Shown here one piece after another: positions 8,334 through 18,757 of a stretch of DNA of 37,299 nucleotides. Location of the stretch: positions 1-37,299 of the IMG/VR virus record IMGVR_UViG_3300013103_000030. The stretch is one strand, 5' to 3'. The first letter of the stretch is position 1; the number at the start of each line of letters is the position of its first letter. The translations under genes and the position numbers were made by a program. This stretch comes from a virus. The notes beneath the pieces are model-generated. The model did no database searches, was not told the origin of the DNA, and saw only the letters and a program-made list of their open reading frames with translations.

Positions 8334-10286
8334 TTATTCACTTGGTAGTTTAGAAATGGGATTTATTGCTGTTGTTACCTTGCCAACGAAAGAGTTTGTT
8401 CCGAATGAAAAGCCAAGTAATGTAGGATTTGCTTTAACATTACGAGTTATTAGATTGAGAATTCTAGTTTTTCTTCTGGCGTTACGCCAAAATAAAGATC
8501 TATCCCTTAATGATACTCCACCAAGATTTAAAAGATATTCATTAAAACTTGAACTTTGTCCTAATATTTCTAACCAAGATTTAGTTCCAGATACTCCCAT
8601 AAACATAGCTGAAGCTAAATCTTTTATTGAGAAAGTTACATCTACTGCGGTTGGAAAATTTTCATAACTCCATCCAAATTCAGCACTTCCTCGTTTAACA
8701 GATAAGGAATCTATTATACCTAGAGGAACACTAAATAATCCTTTTGAATAGCATCTTACTAAAAAAGGAGATGTATAAGCATTTCTACCCACTGCTCTTG
8801 GTAAAGCTGCTGCGAATATCATCAATAATGGAATATATATATTATATAAAATAGATACTCTATCTCCATATATACTTCTAAGTTGAATGGTGAAATTATA
8901 ACTTTTTGAAAATGATGAATTTTTCCATACTTCAGGAAAATCTAAATATCCATTTCCTATTAAAGTTTCACTGATTCCACCAATTCCAAATCTACTAGTT
9001 AGTCCATTAAGAAATCCTTTTAAAGATTCAAGGACGGTTCCTATTACTGGAATGTTTTCGATTCCACCAGCTGAAGATTTTAAATCTCTTATAGCAGCTG
9101 TTTTTGATTCTAAAGATTCTGCTAAAGAAGATTTTCCAATTGAATTTGAATAAGATTCACTTGAATCTGTAGATTTTTCTATTTTAAACCCAACGTATAA
9201 TTTAGATTCAGAAGTAGCAGTTGCAAATCCAGTTGCGAAATTTTTCCAAAAACTACTTTTAGAATTTCCTGCACCAGTATATTCTTTTATTTTTTCTATT
9301 TCATCATCTAAAGAAGTAATATCACCATTTTTAATTAATCTGTCATATATTTCTGTTTTTTGTAAAATAGCAAATATGTCTAATCCATGAGTCGAAAAAG
9401 CAGCTGGTAATCCATTTTTTAAAGTAGAATTAGAATCACCAATATGTCTTCCGTCTTCATTTATTTGATTAATAGATTTATTTTTAGTAGTAGTATCAGT
9501 TTCAACTTCTGCTCCATAATCATCAGAATATGCAGAAGTATCTATTTTTGCTTCTGGACTATATTCCTCTTCAACGTCATATAGATTCATATTAACAGCT
9601 AAAGTAGCTAATGCTGTATTTACTATTTTGTAATATAAAGGCATGGTTGGTTTAAAGTCATAATATCTAGTAGCATTATTTCCATACCAACCTTCTAATA
9701 ATTTATATGTATAAATAAACGGTTTTAATGGTAAAGATATAATAAATCCAATAGAAGATCCTAATAATCTAAAGAATCCAGGAATTGACCATTGATCACC
9801 TTTTTTCATTAAATTTGATAAACTTGGATTAATAGAAGTACTAAAGAAAGTAACAGGATCTACATATTTAGCAACTCCAAAAGACATATACATAATTTGT
9901 TGATTAGAATCTATGGTTTCATTATATACCCTACCTAATCCATTATCTCCATATTTATCAAGTGCAGTAAATGGATATATTATATCATCATTTTCATGAA
10001 ATTGAGGATAACAATTAATAGCATTATTTCCTCCTAATGACGTATCTCTTCTTTTTGGATTATCTAAATATCTGCTTGGTATAATAGGCTCTGTAGAATT
10101 ACCTAAGATAACATCTATATTTTTTGATAATTTTTCACATTCTTGTTTAGAATCAGTATCTATACTAAGACTTTCTTTTGTTATATATTCTAATTGTTCT
10201 TTATATGTATTAAATTGTCTCGGAATACTAACTCCAAATATATTTTTGACGATATATTCGTCATAAGTTAAATGTTCAGCCATCAT
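8334..10286 (-). CDS. tail/baseplate structural protein, gpU-like C-terminal motif
   Basis: A 650-residue protein last in the three-gene baseplate operon. The N-terminal part (1-240) is soluble with Tyr/Pro-rich stretches. The middle (about 240-400) is rich in Ser, Thr, Asp and Lys and looks like a low-complexity linker. A hydrophobic stretch near 484-496 (LLMIFAAALPRAV) precedes SLSVKRGSAEFGW and FPTAVDVTFSIKDL (527-556). That pattern resembles tube-end or baseplate proteins of contractile tails (P2 gpU-like, T4 gp48/gp54-like). Its start overlaps the previous stop as TAATG. Two ATGs stand in tandem; the second, at 10283, is equally possible. Location in a baseplate operon supports a tail-completion or tube-baseplate role. 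Family assignment is by motif only. Confidence 0.68.
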   Translation of the reverse strand: MMAEHLTYDEYIVKNIFGVSIPRQFNTYKEQLEYITKESLSIDTDSKQECEKLSKNIDVILGNSTEPIIPSRYLDNPKRRDTSLGGNNAINCYPQFHENDDIIYPFTALDKYGDNGLGRVYNETIDSNQQIMYMSFGVAKYVDPVTFFSTSINPSLSNLMKKGDQWSIPGFFRLLGSSIGFIISLPLKPFIYTYKLLEGWYGNNATRYYDFKPTMPLYYKIVNTALATLAVNMNLYDVEEEYSPEAKIDTSAYSDDYGAEVETDTTTKNKSINQINEDGRHIGDSNSTLKNGLPAAFSTHGLDIFAILQKTEIYDRLIKNGDITSLDDEIEKIKEYTGAGNSKSSFWKNFATGFATATSESKLYVGFKIEKSTDSSESYSNSIGKSSLAESLESKTAAIRDLKSSAGGIENIPVIGTVLESLKGFLNGLTSRFGIGGISETLIGNGYLDFPEVWKNSSFSKSYNFTIQLRSIYGDRVSILYNIYIPLLMIFAAALPRAVGRNAYTSPFLVRCYSKGLFSVPLGIIDSLSVKRGSAEFGWSYENFPTAVDVTFSIKDLASAMFMGVSGTKSWLEILGQSSSFNEYLLNLGGVSLRDRSLFWRNARRKTRILNLITRNVKANPTLLGFSFGTNSFVGKVTTAINPISKLPSE

Positions 10287-13246
10287 TAAACTACCTCAAT
10301 GAAATCTATAGAAATATCATCCTTTATATTAATTTCATTATTATTATCTAAATATAGATATTTTTTGATATTTATATTTTTATCTTTCGTCGTCTTTACT
10401 AATGTTTGTAAAGTAATATCATCATTTATTCCTTTTATATCTACATTTTGAATATAATCTGGAAATTTAGATTTAATCAAATTTGCTATAGTGATTAATG
10501 AAAATACATTATCATTTAATTTCTCTTTGACGAATGTGATTATATCTTTTTCTAATAGCGATAAAAATCCTTCATTAGAAAATAGATAAGAATGAAGATA
10601 AATTTTAAATCCAAGTGAAATATCCAAATCTATATCAATAGATTCATCTAATGAATTTTGAAATGTACCATATCCTAAAGTAGATATTGGTTTAAAATAA
10701 ATTAATGTATTTCCATAAAGGTTATTTTGTTTTTCTCGTATCAGAAGAAAATACGTTTGTAATAATGAATATATATATTTTAAATTAAATGATGGAACTG
10801 AGTAATATTTTAAATCTAATTGAAAAGTTTCTATAGTAAGGTTTAATATCCTATCTGAAATTAAGATCGGATTCCCATATTCATCAAATTTGATATCTCC
10901 TTTATTAAATTTGATTATATAATCAGAATCAAATTGAACTAATATTTCTTCTTCTTCAGTAGAATAATTATCAAATAAAAATTCTAATCTTTCAACTGGA
11001 ATTTCTTCATATGTTTTAATATCCCCACTTTCATGAAGTTTATGTAAAATCACACTATTTGTAACTTGATCGATGGTGTATTTTAAGGTACCATCATCAT
11101 TTCTTTCGTATATATCTTTTGTATATGTATCATATACATTCTCATCATAAGTTTCATATTGTTTTGGATTATATGAAGCGGTTAATGTATTCTGAACTAC
11201 ATCTTGTAAATTATATCCAAATATTAAACTTATAGATTGTTTAGATATGGCGATATTATTATTTCCATGATAAACTCCAATTAATTCTGTATTAAATATG
11301 TCATTATCTTGCGAAATTCCTGGAACATGAATATCTTTTATAAAAAAAGAAACATTCGCTTTAGTATTAAAATTCATGTTATGTCTTCCTATATATCCAA
11401 TCGAATAATCCATATTTATTAAAGATATAGTTTCTTTAGTTAAATAATAATCAGATTCCAATATTGTCGAATATACATAAAGATCACCTATAGTTTCTTC
11501 ATATATTAATCGTTTACCTACCAAAGAACCTACTTTAGTTTCACATGTAAGATATACTAAAAAATCTTCTTCAGATATATTCTTAAGTTCTTCTGATTTA
11601 TGTATTCCAATGGTAAATTTATATCCACCACATCCATTATTAAGATGCACTAATGTTGCATCTATGACCGATGCCTGTAGAGGTACATAAACATTTTCTT
11701 TTTCAAATAATATATCTTTAGCTTCACAAGAAATTAAATCAAAACTTATCGCTTCTGGATTAAATTTATTATTAGTAACAAATGTATGATATATATTCTT
11801 TGTATAAGTATTTTCATTTAAATCTGATATGTAATTTTCTGGAATTTTATTATTCAATGATTCCACTGCATCATCGGTTAATGGAACACTTTTATTTGTA
11901 TTTTTGTTATATAAGAATATAGTATTAGGCATTATGACTATATTCCCATCTGAGAAAGATTTTATACTTTTCTTATAAAGATCTAAATCGGATATGTTTA
12001 ATGATATATTCGAAGTTACTATAGGTAATTTATCTTTATTTATATCGTAAATATATTTTAAAGCATAATATACTCTTTCAGTTAAATTATCTACTTGTGT
12101 AATTACTTCAAATCCATCTTCTTGAAAATAATTTTCAATATCTAAATTTGATATTGGTACTCTATTCTTATATAGATTATAAATTACATTATTCTTTATG
12201 GTTTCAAAATCCACACTATTTTCTCCACCTAATATTTTAGAACTTATTGGAGAAAATATTATCGTTTGTAATGTCTTAAATGCATTTACATATTCCACAT
12301 AAGGATCGTTATCATCTATTATAAAAGTAGCTTTTATTAATTTCGTATTAGATGTATCGATATTTATTTCTGTCTCACCTAAAGTTGAATATAACTCAAT
12401 TTTTAATTTAGATGAAATTTGTTTATTTGTAAAATATATTTGAGGAATAGATAATTCTATCTCATTTTTATCTTGAAATATCTTTATAATACAAGTTGGC
12501 TTTAATGGATCATAAATCATATCTGAAAATGAATAATTAAATTCAAAATCATTTACAGTATCAAACATCCTTAGAGCATAAAATTTATTTTCAAAATTAT
12601 ATTTTTTGATAAATCCAATAGAATTATCTATAGTTTCTTCGATAACGAATCTTTCAAATTGATAGATTGGAATTTCAAATGATAAATATTTTATTCCTGA
12701 ATATGTAAATTCTCTAAATGGAATATCATAATTTTTCAATGTATATAAAGGATTTAGATCTTCTGTATTATATCCAAGAAGAATATTATTTGTATTCTTA
12801 TTTACTTTAATGAAGATATCATGATAAAGAGAGAAAAAAATATTTCCTACAGCAAATTTGGTATTTTTTGGAATAATTAATAATTTATAATGATCATTAT
12901 AATCGATTGCGTTATTTACTAAAAATGATTTTATTAAAGTTATCCCAATCGTCATATTAGATGGAGATGCTTGAAAAGATAAATAATCAAAATCAGATAT
13001 ATGATTATAAAGGTCTTCTATAGATTGAGCTCTTTTAGAATATAAGGAATTAAATTTACATTCTATTTTTTGAACGCAATTAGAAACTATGGTAGAAAAA
13101 GATTCTAATAAGAAGCCAAATGTATTATTTGGATCAGCTACATATCCTTTATTATCTATTCGTAATTCTAAATCATCTAAAATATCCTCTTGGATTATAA
13201 GAGGATTATTATAATAATACAAATCCGTATCTGTATTGTTTATCAT
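10286..13246 (-). CDS. baseplate wedge protein, T4 gp6/J-like
   Basis: A 986-residue protein with the layout of gp6/J-like baseplate wedge proteins. The N-terminal region contains FQASPSNMTIGITL (91-104) followed by LLIIPKNTKFAVGNIFFSL (122-140), the typical A-PS-x-x... ipr-t pattern. The J-like core carries GGENSVDFETIKNN (340-353), then RVPISNLDIENYF (362-374). A long beta-rich C-terminal half follows. gp6-type proteins form the ring of the baseplate that triggers sheath contraction. The ATG overlaps the upstream stop (ATGA), with AAGGAG 13 bases before it inside the upstream gene. It is the middle gene of the minus-strand baseplate operon. Confidence 0.72.
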   Translation of the reverse strand: MINNTDTDLYYYNNPLIIQEDILDDLELRIDNKGYVADPNNTFGFLLESFSTIVSNCVQKIECKFNSLYSKRAQSIEDLYNHISDFDYLSFQASPSNMTIGITLIKSFLVNNAIDYNDHYKLLIIPKNTKFAVGNIFFSLYHDIFIKVNKNTNNILLGYNTEDLNPLYTLKNYDIPFREFTYSGIKYLSFEIPIYQFERFVIEETIDNSIGFIKKYNFENKFYALRMFDTVNDFEFNYSFSDMIYDPLKPTCIIKIFQDKNEIELSIPQIYFTNKQISSKLKIELYSTLGETEINIDTSNTKLIKATFIIDDNDPYVEYVNAFKTLQTIIFSPISSKILGGENSVDFETIKNNVIYNLYKNRVPISNLDIENYFQEDGFEVITQVDNLTERVYYALKYIYDINKDKLPIVTSNISLNISDLDLYKKSIKSFSDGNIVIMPNTIFLYNKNTNKSVPLTDDAVESLNNKIPENYISDLNENTYTKNIYHTFVTNNKFNPEAISFDLISCEAKDILFEKENVYVPLQASVIDATLVHLNNGCGGYKFTIGIHKSEELKNISEEDFLVYLTCETKVGSLVGKRLIYEETIGDLYVYSTILESDYYLTKETISLINMDYSIGYIGRHNMNFNTKANVSFFIKDIHVPGISQDNDIFNTELIGVYHGNNNIAISKQSISLIFGYNLQDVVQNTLTASYNPKQYETYDENVYDTYTKDIYERNDDGTLKYTIDQVTNSVILHKLHESGDIKTYEEIPVERLEFLFDNYSTEEEEILVQFDSDYIIKFNKGDIKFDEYGNPILISDRILNLTIETFQLDLKYYSVPSFNLKYIYSLLQTYFLLIREKQNNLYGNTLIYFKPISTLGYGTFQNSLDESIDIDLDISLGFKIYLHSYLFSNEGFLSLLEKDIITFVKEKLNDNVFSLITIANLIKSKFPDYIQNVDIKGINDDITLQTLVKTTKDKNINIKKYLYLDNNNEINIKDDISIDFIEVV

Positions 13247-14352
13247 GATTTTGTTTTAACTCCTTTAATACTATCTAAGATATAAGAAATTGAAGAATAT
13301 GGATCTTGTGTTTTTTCTTCTGGATCTATTCTCCATTCTAATTCATTAGATCCTGATGAGATATTAATAAATGGAATTCCTTTGAAATTATTATAAATTT
13401 GTTCATCTTGTGTTAATACTTCATAATTTTCAATGTATGGACAAAATCGTTTTATCCACATATTAAAATCATTTAATATAATCGGATCCATCATCTCTGG
13501 TGCATTTACCATAAATGGAATTGAAATATCATTTCCAAAATTTGATATAGGAGATGTTACGTCGTAATTTAAATACCCTCCTATTGGATATGATAAAGGA
13601 AAAGAACCAGTTGCTTTTCCCCAATATTTAATATATTTTCCTGAAGTATCTAATACAAATCTATATATAGAACAAGAATAACACATTTTTCTTTCTTCAA
13701 TATACTTATTATAAGCTAAAACAATTCCACGTGTAACGAGATGAATAAATCTAAACCATATTGTGAATAAAGATAAAACAGGACTACCTTGAATATCTCT
13801 AAAATTCAAAGTTAATGTAACTGATTTTCTTAAATCATCGAAGCCTTTAGCGAAAGTAAAATTTTCACTAAAGAAACCTCCTTCAGTAGATTCTGTATTT
13901 AATACAGGATCTGGCCATCCTGACATAGTTTTTATTGTATTGGTTAATAATGGAATAAATGGTAGTTGATTATTTAATAGATTGCTATGTTCAATTATAT
14001 TTGATATTTCAATTTTATTAGAAAAAATTGGATCTAACATACACCTTATATAAAAAGCTACTGTATTAGAAGATATAGTATCTATAAGAGCTAAGATTCT
14101 ATCTTGTCTTAAAGAAGAAGATCTGAGATTTAAAACTGGTCTTCCTATGAATACATATCCCTGTCTTGATACATCACTTTCGATAAGTGTATTTTTAACT
14201 TTATCTATACCAGATAAATAACTTGAAAAAATATTAAATTTACTATTTCCAATCGATTTTTGGATATGTTCATTTAGAAGATCATTTAATTTTTCTATCT
14301 TATCTAAATTTAAATCAGCTCCTATATCCGAATATTCTTTATTATTATTCAT
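13243..14352 (-). CDS. virion structural protein of the baseplate operon
   Basis: A 369-residue protein, first in the baseplate operon. Visible features: VFIGRPVLNLRSSSL near 67-81, a Gly/Asp-rich segment (SGWPDPVLN near 142), a beta-type SVTLTLNFRDIQGSP (187-201), then an amphipathic hydrophobic segment, then a Tyr/Gly-rich region (KYWGKATGSFPLSYPIGGY near 240-258). The start is supported by GAGAGG 12 bases upstream. It overlaps the gp6-like gene by four bases. These features fit a tube-baseplate junction protein, but I cannot name a family. No membrane or signal sequence is convincing. Confidence 0.7.
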   Translation of the reverse strand: MNNNKEYSDIGADLNLDKIEKLNDLLNEHIQKSIGNSKFNIFSSYLSGIDKVKNTLIESDVSRQGYVFIGRPVLNLRSSSLRQDRILALIDTISSNTVAFYIRCMLDPIFSNKIEISNIIEHSNLLNNQLPFIPLLTNTIKTMSGWPDPVLNTESTEGGFFSENFTFAKGFDDLRKSVTLTLNFRDIQGSPVLSLFTIWFRFIHLVTRGIVLAYNKYIEERKMCYSCSIYRFVLDTSGKYIKYWGKATGSFPLSYPIGGYLNYDVTSPISNFGNDISIPFMVNAPEMMDPIILNDFNMWIKRFCPYIENYEVLTQDEQIYNNFKGIPFINISSGSNELEWRIDPEEKTQDPYSSISYILDSIKGVKTKS

Positions 14353-14436
14353 ATATGAATTTAACCTCTCTTTTTGTATAAAAATTATATATAATCTTTC
14401 ATAAAATATTTAAAAAATCTAATAAGGAGTTTTAAT
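14353..14436. promoter_or_regulatory. divergent promoter region of two structural operons
   Basis: These 84 bases separate the starts of the minus-strand baseplate operon and the plus-strand virion operon, so each must have its signals here. Plus strand: ATAAAATATTT at 14401-14411 before AATAAGGAG; the same ATAAAATATTT stands before the start at 20578. The ATATATnATTATTA-type motif of the other promoter family is absent, so structural operons may use a different promoter class. Confidence 0.4.
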
Positions 14437-15474
14437 ATGACAATTAATATAGAAGATGTTAAGAGTATTAATGATTTTGTTGAAAAAGTTAGAACTATAA
14501 ATGATCATTCAATAGATAATCTTCCACAATTTACAAAACCATGTATCATAACATCTCCAACTTTTGTACACGAAAGTATCGCAAATGAACAAATCATGAT
14601 AAATTTATATGATAATCTATATAACATGTATACTGGATATATTCTTACTGCTTTAAGATTAGAATCGGCAGTTTCTGGTTCTAAAACTGTAAGAGATATT
14701 TTAAGTGGAGTTTCTTCTAATCAAATGATTAGTTCTTATGAAGATTTAAACGGTATTCATAAAAGATTTATATCTGGAAGTATAGAAGAAAAAACACAAT
14801 TTATAGAATATCGTGGGAAAGAACGATTCCCAACTGGAAGAATTATTGAAGTTGAATTATCACCATCTAATCCAGAAACTAAAAAAGAAAAATTAAGTGT
14901 AAACCTTTTTATTCAATTGACTCCTAGATTTATAACAGATCATGTATTAGAACAATTTTTAGCAACAAAAATAGATTTAGGAATTAAGAAACGATGGTTT
15001 CAATACAAAGCAGAAGAGATTACTTTCTGGAAAGATTTTGTATTTCAAATAGATAGATTAAATAAATTATCAAAATCTTTATCAGAAGATAATTCTAATT
15101 CCTTAAGAGAAATGTTAAGAAATCATAATAAAAGTGTATTTCAAAGATTACTTAAATTCATCGCTTTAAATAAATCTCATAATGTTTCAAATAAGATATT
15201 TATAGTTGAAGAAAACAAAATGAAAAAATATTGTAATAATATTGGATTACGAATAGATAAATTTCCAGATAGACAGAAAATGTTTAATCGTTTGTATGGA
15301 ATGATAATAGTACTAATTAATCCAATGTATAATAACGTAACTATGTATGTCAATAGTTTTAATACTCCAGTTCAATTAACTTATAATCAATTGAAAAATA
15401 GTTCATTTTCTGATAAATTATCATTGATGGATGTAATGAATGCTATGTCTCAAAATAAGATGCCATCATTTTAA
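14437..15474 (+). CDS. unknown 345-aa protein of virion operon
   Basis: I do not recognise it. The N-terminal half includes TSPTFVHESIANEQIM and a helical segment (LYNMYTGYILTALRLESAVSG, of which residues about 65-82 are most regular). A beta-type stretch follows (GRIIEVELSPS, LSVNLFIQLTPRF), and a second beta segment lies near the end (IIVLINPMYNNVTMYVNSF). There is no catalytic motif, signal or membrane segment. AATAAGGAG eight bases before ATG supports the start. It is first in a four-gene plus-strand operon transcribed away from the baseplate operon and ending at 18758. A virion role is inferred from those neighbours. Confidence 0.78.
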   Translation: MTINIEDVKSINDFVEKVRTINDHSIDNLPQFTKPCIITSPTFVHESIANEQIMINLYDNLYNMYTGYILTALRLESAVSGSKTVRDILSGVSSNQMISSYEDLNGIHKRFISGSIEEKTQFIEYRGKERFPTGRIIEVELSPSNPETKKEKLSVNLFIQLTPRFITDHVLEQFLATKIDLGIKKRWFQYKAEEITFWKDFVFQIDRLNKLSKSLSEDNSNSLREMLRNHNKSVFQRLLKFIALNKSHNVSNKIFIVEENKMKKYCNNIGLRIDKFPDRQKMFNRLYGMIIVLINPMYNNVTMYVNSFNTPVQLTYNQLKNSSFSDKLSLMDVMNAMSQNKMPSF

Positions 15475-15512
15475 TCGATGATCAAAATAAAAAAAGGAGT
15501 ATATATTTAAAA

Positions 15513-16508
15513 ATGGGAAATACACAATTTAAAATTTCAAACATATTTAGTTCCATAGCAGCGTTTTTAAAAACAGAAATTAAATCTGAAATTAAATTTA
15601 GAAGTTTTAATAAACAATATCTTGCAGATATCATAAATCGTAATATAAATAATCATACATCTTTTTTATCACCAATCAGTGCTTTAAATAAAGAAGAAAG
15701 AATAACTTTATTTAGGATGATTCAAAAATCTCCAGATATAAAAAAATATCCTTATATGCTTCAATTTAGAAAATCTGTTGTCAAAAATGCATATAATCTA
15801 GAATCAGATATTCCATTTGAATCTATAATAGTTGCTAACAAAGCTTTTATATCTATAAATAAAGATCTTTTGAAAAATATAGATAAAATAATTAAAGGAA
15901 AAGAAATTGTAATCTTAGGTACAAATATATCTACATATGCATTTATGGGTATTTTAGAACAGTCTGATATATATGGGTTATATAGTCAATATCTATTAGA
16001 TTTATGTATGGTATTGGTATCAAAAGTATCTGATTATCCAAAATATAGAGATAAATATCTTAAAGAGAATTTTAAATTTTTTTCTGATATAACAAATAAT
16101 CTTTGTAATACTTCTATGAGATATAGTTTTTTAAAAGAGCTTGAAATTATCAATAAAAAAGGAATAGATTTTAAGATAAATGTAACTGATGAAAATACCA
16201 AAATAGATTCAATTGCTAAAGTTAGCGATTATAGCATGTTTGTTTTAAATCCATTATCTATGATACCTTTTATATTTAATATATTTAAAATGCCAGGTGA
16301 GATGTATTTGGAATATAAGCATGATAAAATAGAAAAAATCAAACAGACAAAAGAATGGTTAGAAACTCGTGTAGCTTTATTGAAGATGGAATTATCTAAA
16401 CATGATAAGGATGACATAGAATATATAAAGTTAGAAAATATCGTTAGGAAATATGAAGATATAATTATAAAACAAGATCAGAAATTAAATAATTATTTAG
16501 AAGGATAA
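15513..16508 (+). CDS. unknown 331-aa protein with C-terminal coiled coil
   Basis: I do not recognise it. It starts MGNTQFKISNIFSSIAAFLK, an amphipathic helix. The middle is helical with a moderately hydrophobic stretch near 243-258 (MFVLNPLSMIPFIFNIF), which might touch a membrane. The last 60 residues are strongly charged with heptad-like spacing, a likely coiled coil. AAAAAAGGAG lies 13 bases before ATG. The MGN start is shared with the next two genes. Position suggests a virion or internal-head component; nothing in the sequence proves it. Confidence 0.78.
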   Translation: MGNTQFKISNIFSSIAAFLKTEIKSEIKFRSFNKQYLADIINRNINNHTSFLSPISALNKEERITLFRMIQKSPDIKKYPYMLQFRKSVVKNAYNLESDIPFESIIVANKAFISINKDLLKNIDKIIKGKEIVILGTNISTYAFMGILEQSDIYGLYSQYLLDLCMVLVSKVSDYPKYRDKYLKENFKFFSDITNNLCNTSMRYSFLKELEIINKKGIDFKINVTDENTKIDSIAKVSDYSMFVLNPLSMIPFIFNIFKMPGEMYLEYKHDKIEKIKQTKEWLETRVALLKMELSKHDKDDIEYIKLENIVRKYEDIIIKQDQKLNNYLEG

Positions 16509-16517
16509 ATTTTAATT

Positions 16518-17456
16518 ATGGGCAATATCTTTGATCATGCGAATTATAAATATAGTCGTAATGAATCACAAAGAAATATAAACCAAGATTCAAATCTAAT
16601 TAAAATATTTTTGAATCATAATAATAAATTAAATCCATATAAATCTTTTAAGATTAATAATTTTCAAGTATTTACATTAAGTTATCTATTAGAACAAATC
16701 GATGAATCTTTATTTATTGATATTGGTAAAGATATTCAAGCTTTTTATAATCTTTATTTTGAAAATTTATCAGAACCTCAAATACCAGATCATACATTAC
16801 GACAATTTTGTTATTATAGAATAAATTCCATGATAAAAGATATATTATTTAGAGATATAACTAGAAATTTTAAGATACCATTAATTAAAATTCTAAAAAT
16901 ATTTAGTAGAATATTTAATGATGATATGAGAATACCATGGAATAAAAATATAATCCATAAAGATTATGTGACACAATTAAAGATAAATTTAAAATTTATT
17001 AATAATACATCATATAAATCTAATAATTCTATAGAAACATTAAAGGTAATTAGATCGCAAGTAAAAAATAGTATAGGTAATAATCAGACATATTCGATTC
17101 AGTCGATAATATGTAACATTTATTTAAGATTATTATCTTTATTCTCAATTAAGAAGCAAAAAATTACATATGAGGATTTTCAATATGGATTAAATATCAC
17201 ACAAATATTTTTATATCTAATAATAATCTCTAATGAGCAACATAGTTTAATTGATATTAAAAATTTAATTAATAAAGAGAAACATGAACATATTACATTT
17301 AATACAAATAATATTTCTCTATTACTGACATTGATTAGTTATAAAAATTTAGATATAACACATAAAGTATTATCTTTTTTCGACACAATCGATTCTGATA
17401 TTATATTTAGAAATGATGCTATTACAAATTCTTATATTTTAATGTATAAATTTTAA
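16518..17456 (+). CDS. unknown 312-aa protein
   Basis: I do not recognise it. It starts MGNIFDHANYKYSRNESQRN and is Asn/Ile/Lys-rich and mainly helical, with no catalytic motif, signal peptide or clear membrane segment. The start lies nine bases after the previous stop, and the ribosome binding site AGAAGGAT overlaps the end of that gene, so translation is coupled. An 86-base AT-rich gap without a family hairpin separates it from the next gene, so the operon may be read through or have an internal promoter there. Confidence 0.76.
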   Translation: MGNIFDHANYKYSRNESQRNINQDSNLIKIFLNHNNKLNPYKSFKINNFQVFTLSYLLEQIDESLFIDIGKDIQAFYNLYFENLSEPQIPDHTLRQFCYYRINSMIKDILFRDITRNFKIPLIKILKIFSRIFNDDMRIPWNKNIIHKDYVTQLKINLKFINNTSYKSNNSIETLKVIRSQVKNSIGNNQTYSIQSIICNIYLRLLSLFSIKKQKITYEDFQYGLNITQIFLYLIIISNEQHSLIDIKNLINKEKHEHITFNTNNISLLLTLISYKNLDITHKVLSFFDTIDSDIIFRNDAITNSYILMYKF

Positions 17457-17542
17457 ATTAACAAAAAAATGTTCTTGTTCGAATTTTTAAAATTATTTAT
17501 TTGAAAACAATTATAGTTTTTTTAACTAAAGGAGAATGAAAA

Positions 17543-18727
17543 ATGGGAAATATATTTCGTGCAATGGAAGCTTTGGATAATTCAGATCTTAACAATGACA
17601 CTTCTTTTGATAATATAATGTTTGATATAATTGATACAGATATAGCTTATGAAGAGTTTATTAATGCTGCCAATGATTATGATGATGCTATTGAGCTTGA
17701 AGAAGATCTGGAATCATCCGTTGAAGAGATAGAGTCTCTTATAGAAGTAATTTCTAAACATGGCATCTGTAAATCTACTATTTTAGCTGCCGATCCAACT
17801 GGAGAATTTAGGAATAGAAATATTCTACCATCGGTAGAAGATGTTAATGACGTTCCTACAAATGACGAATATGCTGAAGTTTCTATCGAAGGTCTTAAGG
17901 AAATGGCTAAGAAATTTTGGGAGACCATTAAGGAATATGTAAAGAAGATATGGGAATTTATTAAAGGTCTGTTTAGTAAAGTTATACATCTTATGCAAAG
18001 TAATATAAAATTAGCCATGAAATACAAAAAGGTATTAGACGATATATCTATCGATGATAAGAAAGCTGCTGATAAAAAGGTCATGTATTTTAAGAAGGAT
18101 GCAGAAGATAAAATTGTTAATAAAAAGATTTATCATGAAGCTGGTAGTAAAATGATGATTGGAATAACAGCTATGATGGATAAAGTATCAAATGAACTTT
18201 TTGATACAAAAATCGCCGATGAGGACAAGGCTATAGCCAAAGGTATGGATCTGAAAATGAAATTACTTAAAGATGTATTGGACAAAGTTGGTGAATCTGG
18301 GGATCCTAAATTTCTCAATATGAAAGTAATATCAGAAACTGACGAAACTTATGAAATTAAAATTGAAAGTGGTGAAACAGCTTATCCGTATGATTTGGAA
18401 GAAAGATCTATTAAGAATATCAGTGTAGCAACTGATTATTATAAGAATTTATGTGAGTTGGTAATTACTGGTAAAAGAATTTCGGATATGGTTTCTTCTT
18501 TTGTGAAATCTTTTAATTCATATACGAAAAAGTTTTTGTCATATTCAGCAGCTGCTGAGAAATATATTGATAAAGAAAAAATTGAAGCTGCTAAAACAGC
18601 GGTTAAAATGGCCAAAGAAATATCTGGACTTATAGTTAAAGTACAAAAAACACTTGTATCTTGTATGACTAAATCAGATAAAGTTATGCTTACAGCAGTA
18701 GCTAAAGCAATATCTTGTCAAGTATAA
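17543..18727 (+). CDS. probable internal head protein with acidic propeptide
   Basis: A 394-residue protein in three parts. Residues 1-115 are very acidic (for example IELEEDLESSVEEIESLIE, 50-68). At 113-117 stands VSIEG, which fits the S/A/G-x-E cleavage rule known for phiKZ-type prohead proteases. Then comes an amphipathic Trp/Lys helix (KKFWETIKEYVKKIWEFIKG, 122-141), and the rest is helical, Lys-rich and lacks Cys clusters. The acidic front suits a propeptide or scaffold-like part removed during head maturation; the basic remainder suits DNA contact. The prohead protease at 34936 carries a matching ISVEG. Codons here use more G/C than in neighbours (GCC, GAC, CTT, GGT), as in abundant proteins. 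AAAGGAG eight bases upstream fixes the start; the ATG at 17536 is out of frame. Confidence 0.68.
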   Translation: MGNIFRAMEALDNSDLNNDTSFDNIMFDIIDTDIAYEEFINAANDYDDAIELEEDLESSVEEIESLIEVISKHGICKSTILAADPTGEFRNRNILPSVEDVNDVPTNDEYAEVSIEGLKEMAKKFWETIKEYVKKIWEFIKGLFSKVIHLMQSNIKLAMKYKKVLDDISIDDKKAADKKVMYFKKDAEDKIVNKKIYHEAGSKMMIGITAMMDKVSNELFDTKIADEDKAIAKGMDLKMKLLKDVLDKVGESGDPKFLNMKVISETDETYEIKIESGETAYPYDLEERSIKNISVATDYYKNLCELVITGKRISDMVSSFVKSFNSYTKKFLSYSAAAEKYIDKEKIEAAKTAVKMAKEISGLIVKVQKTLVSCMTKSDKVMLTAVAKAISCQV

Positions 18728-18757
18728 ATAAAGGAAAATATAAATAAATAAGATATA

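Noticed and set aside
17457-17542. A terminator hairpin between the genes at 16518 and 17543
   Set aside because: AACAA and TTGTT can pair weakly around AAAAATGTTC, but the stem is only five A/T-rich pairs and lacks the family sequence.
17677-18084. A 135-codon minus-strand frame inside the internal-head gene
   Set aside because: Antisense to a gene with a strong ribosome binding site and coherent protein features; the Ser/Phe-rich product is a shadow.
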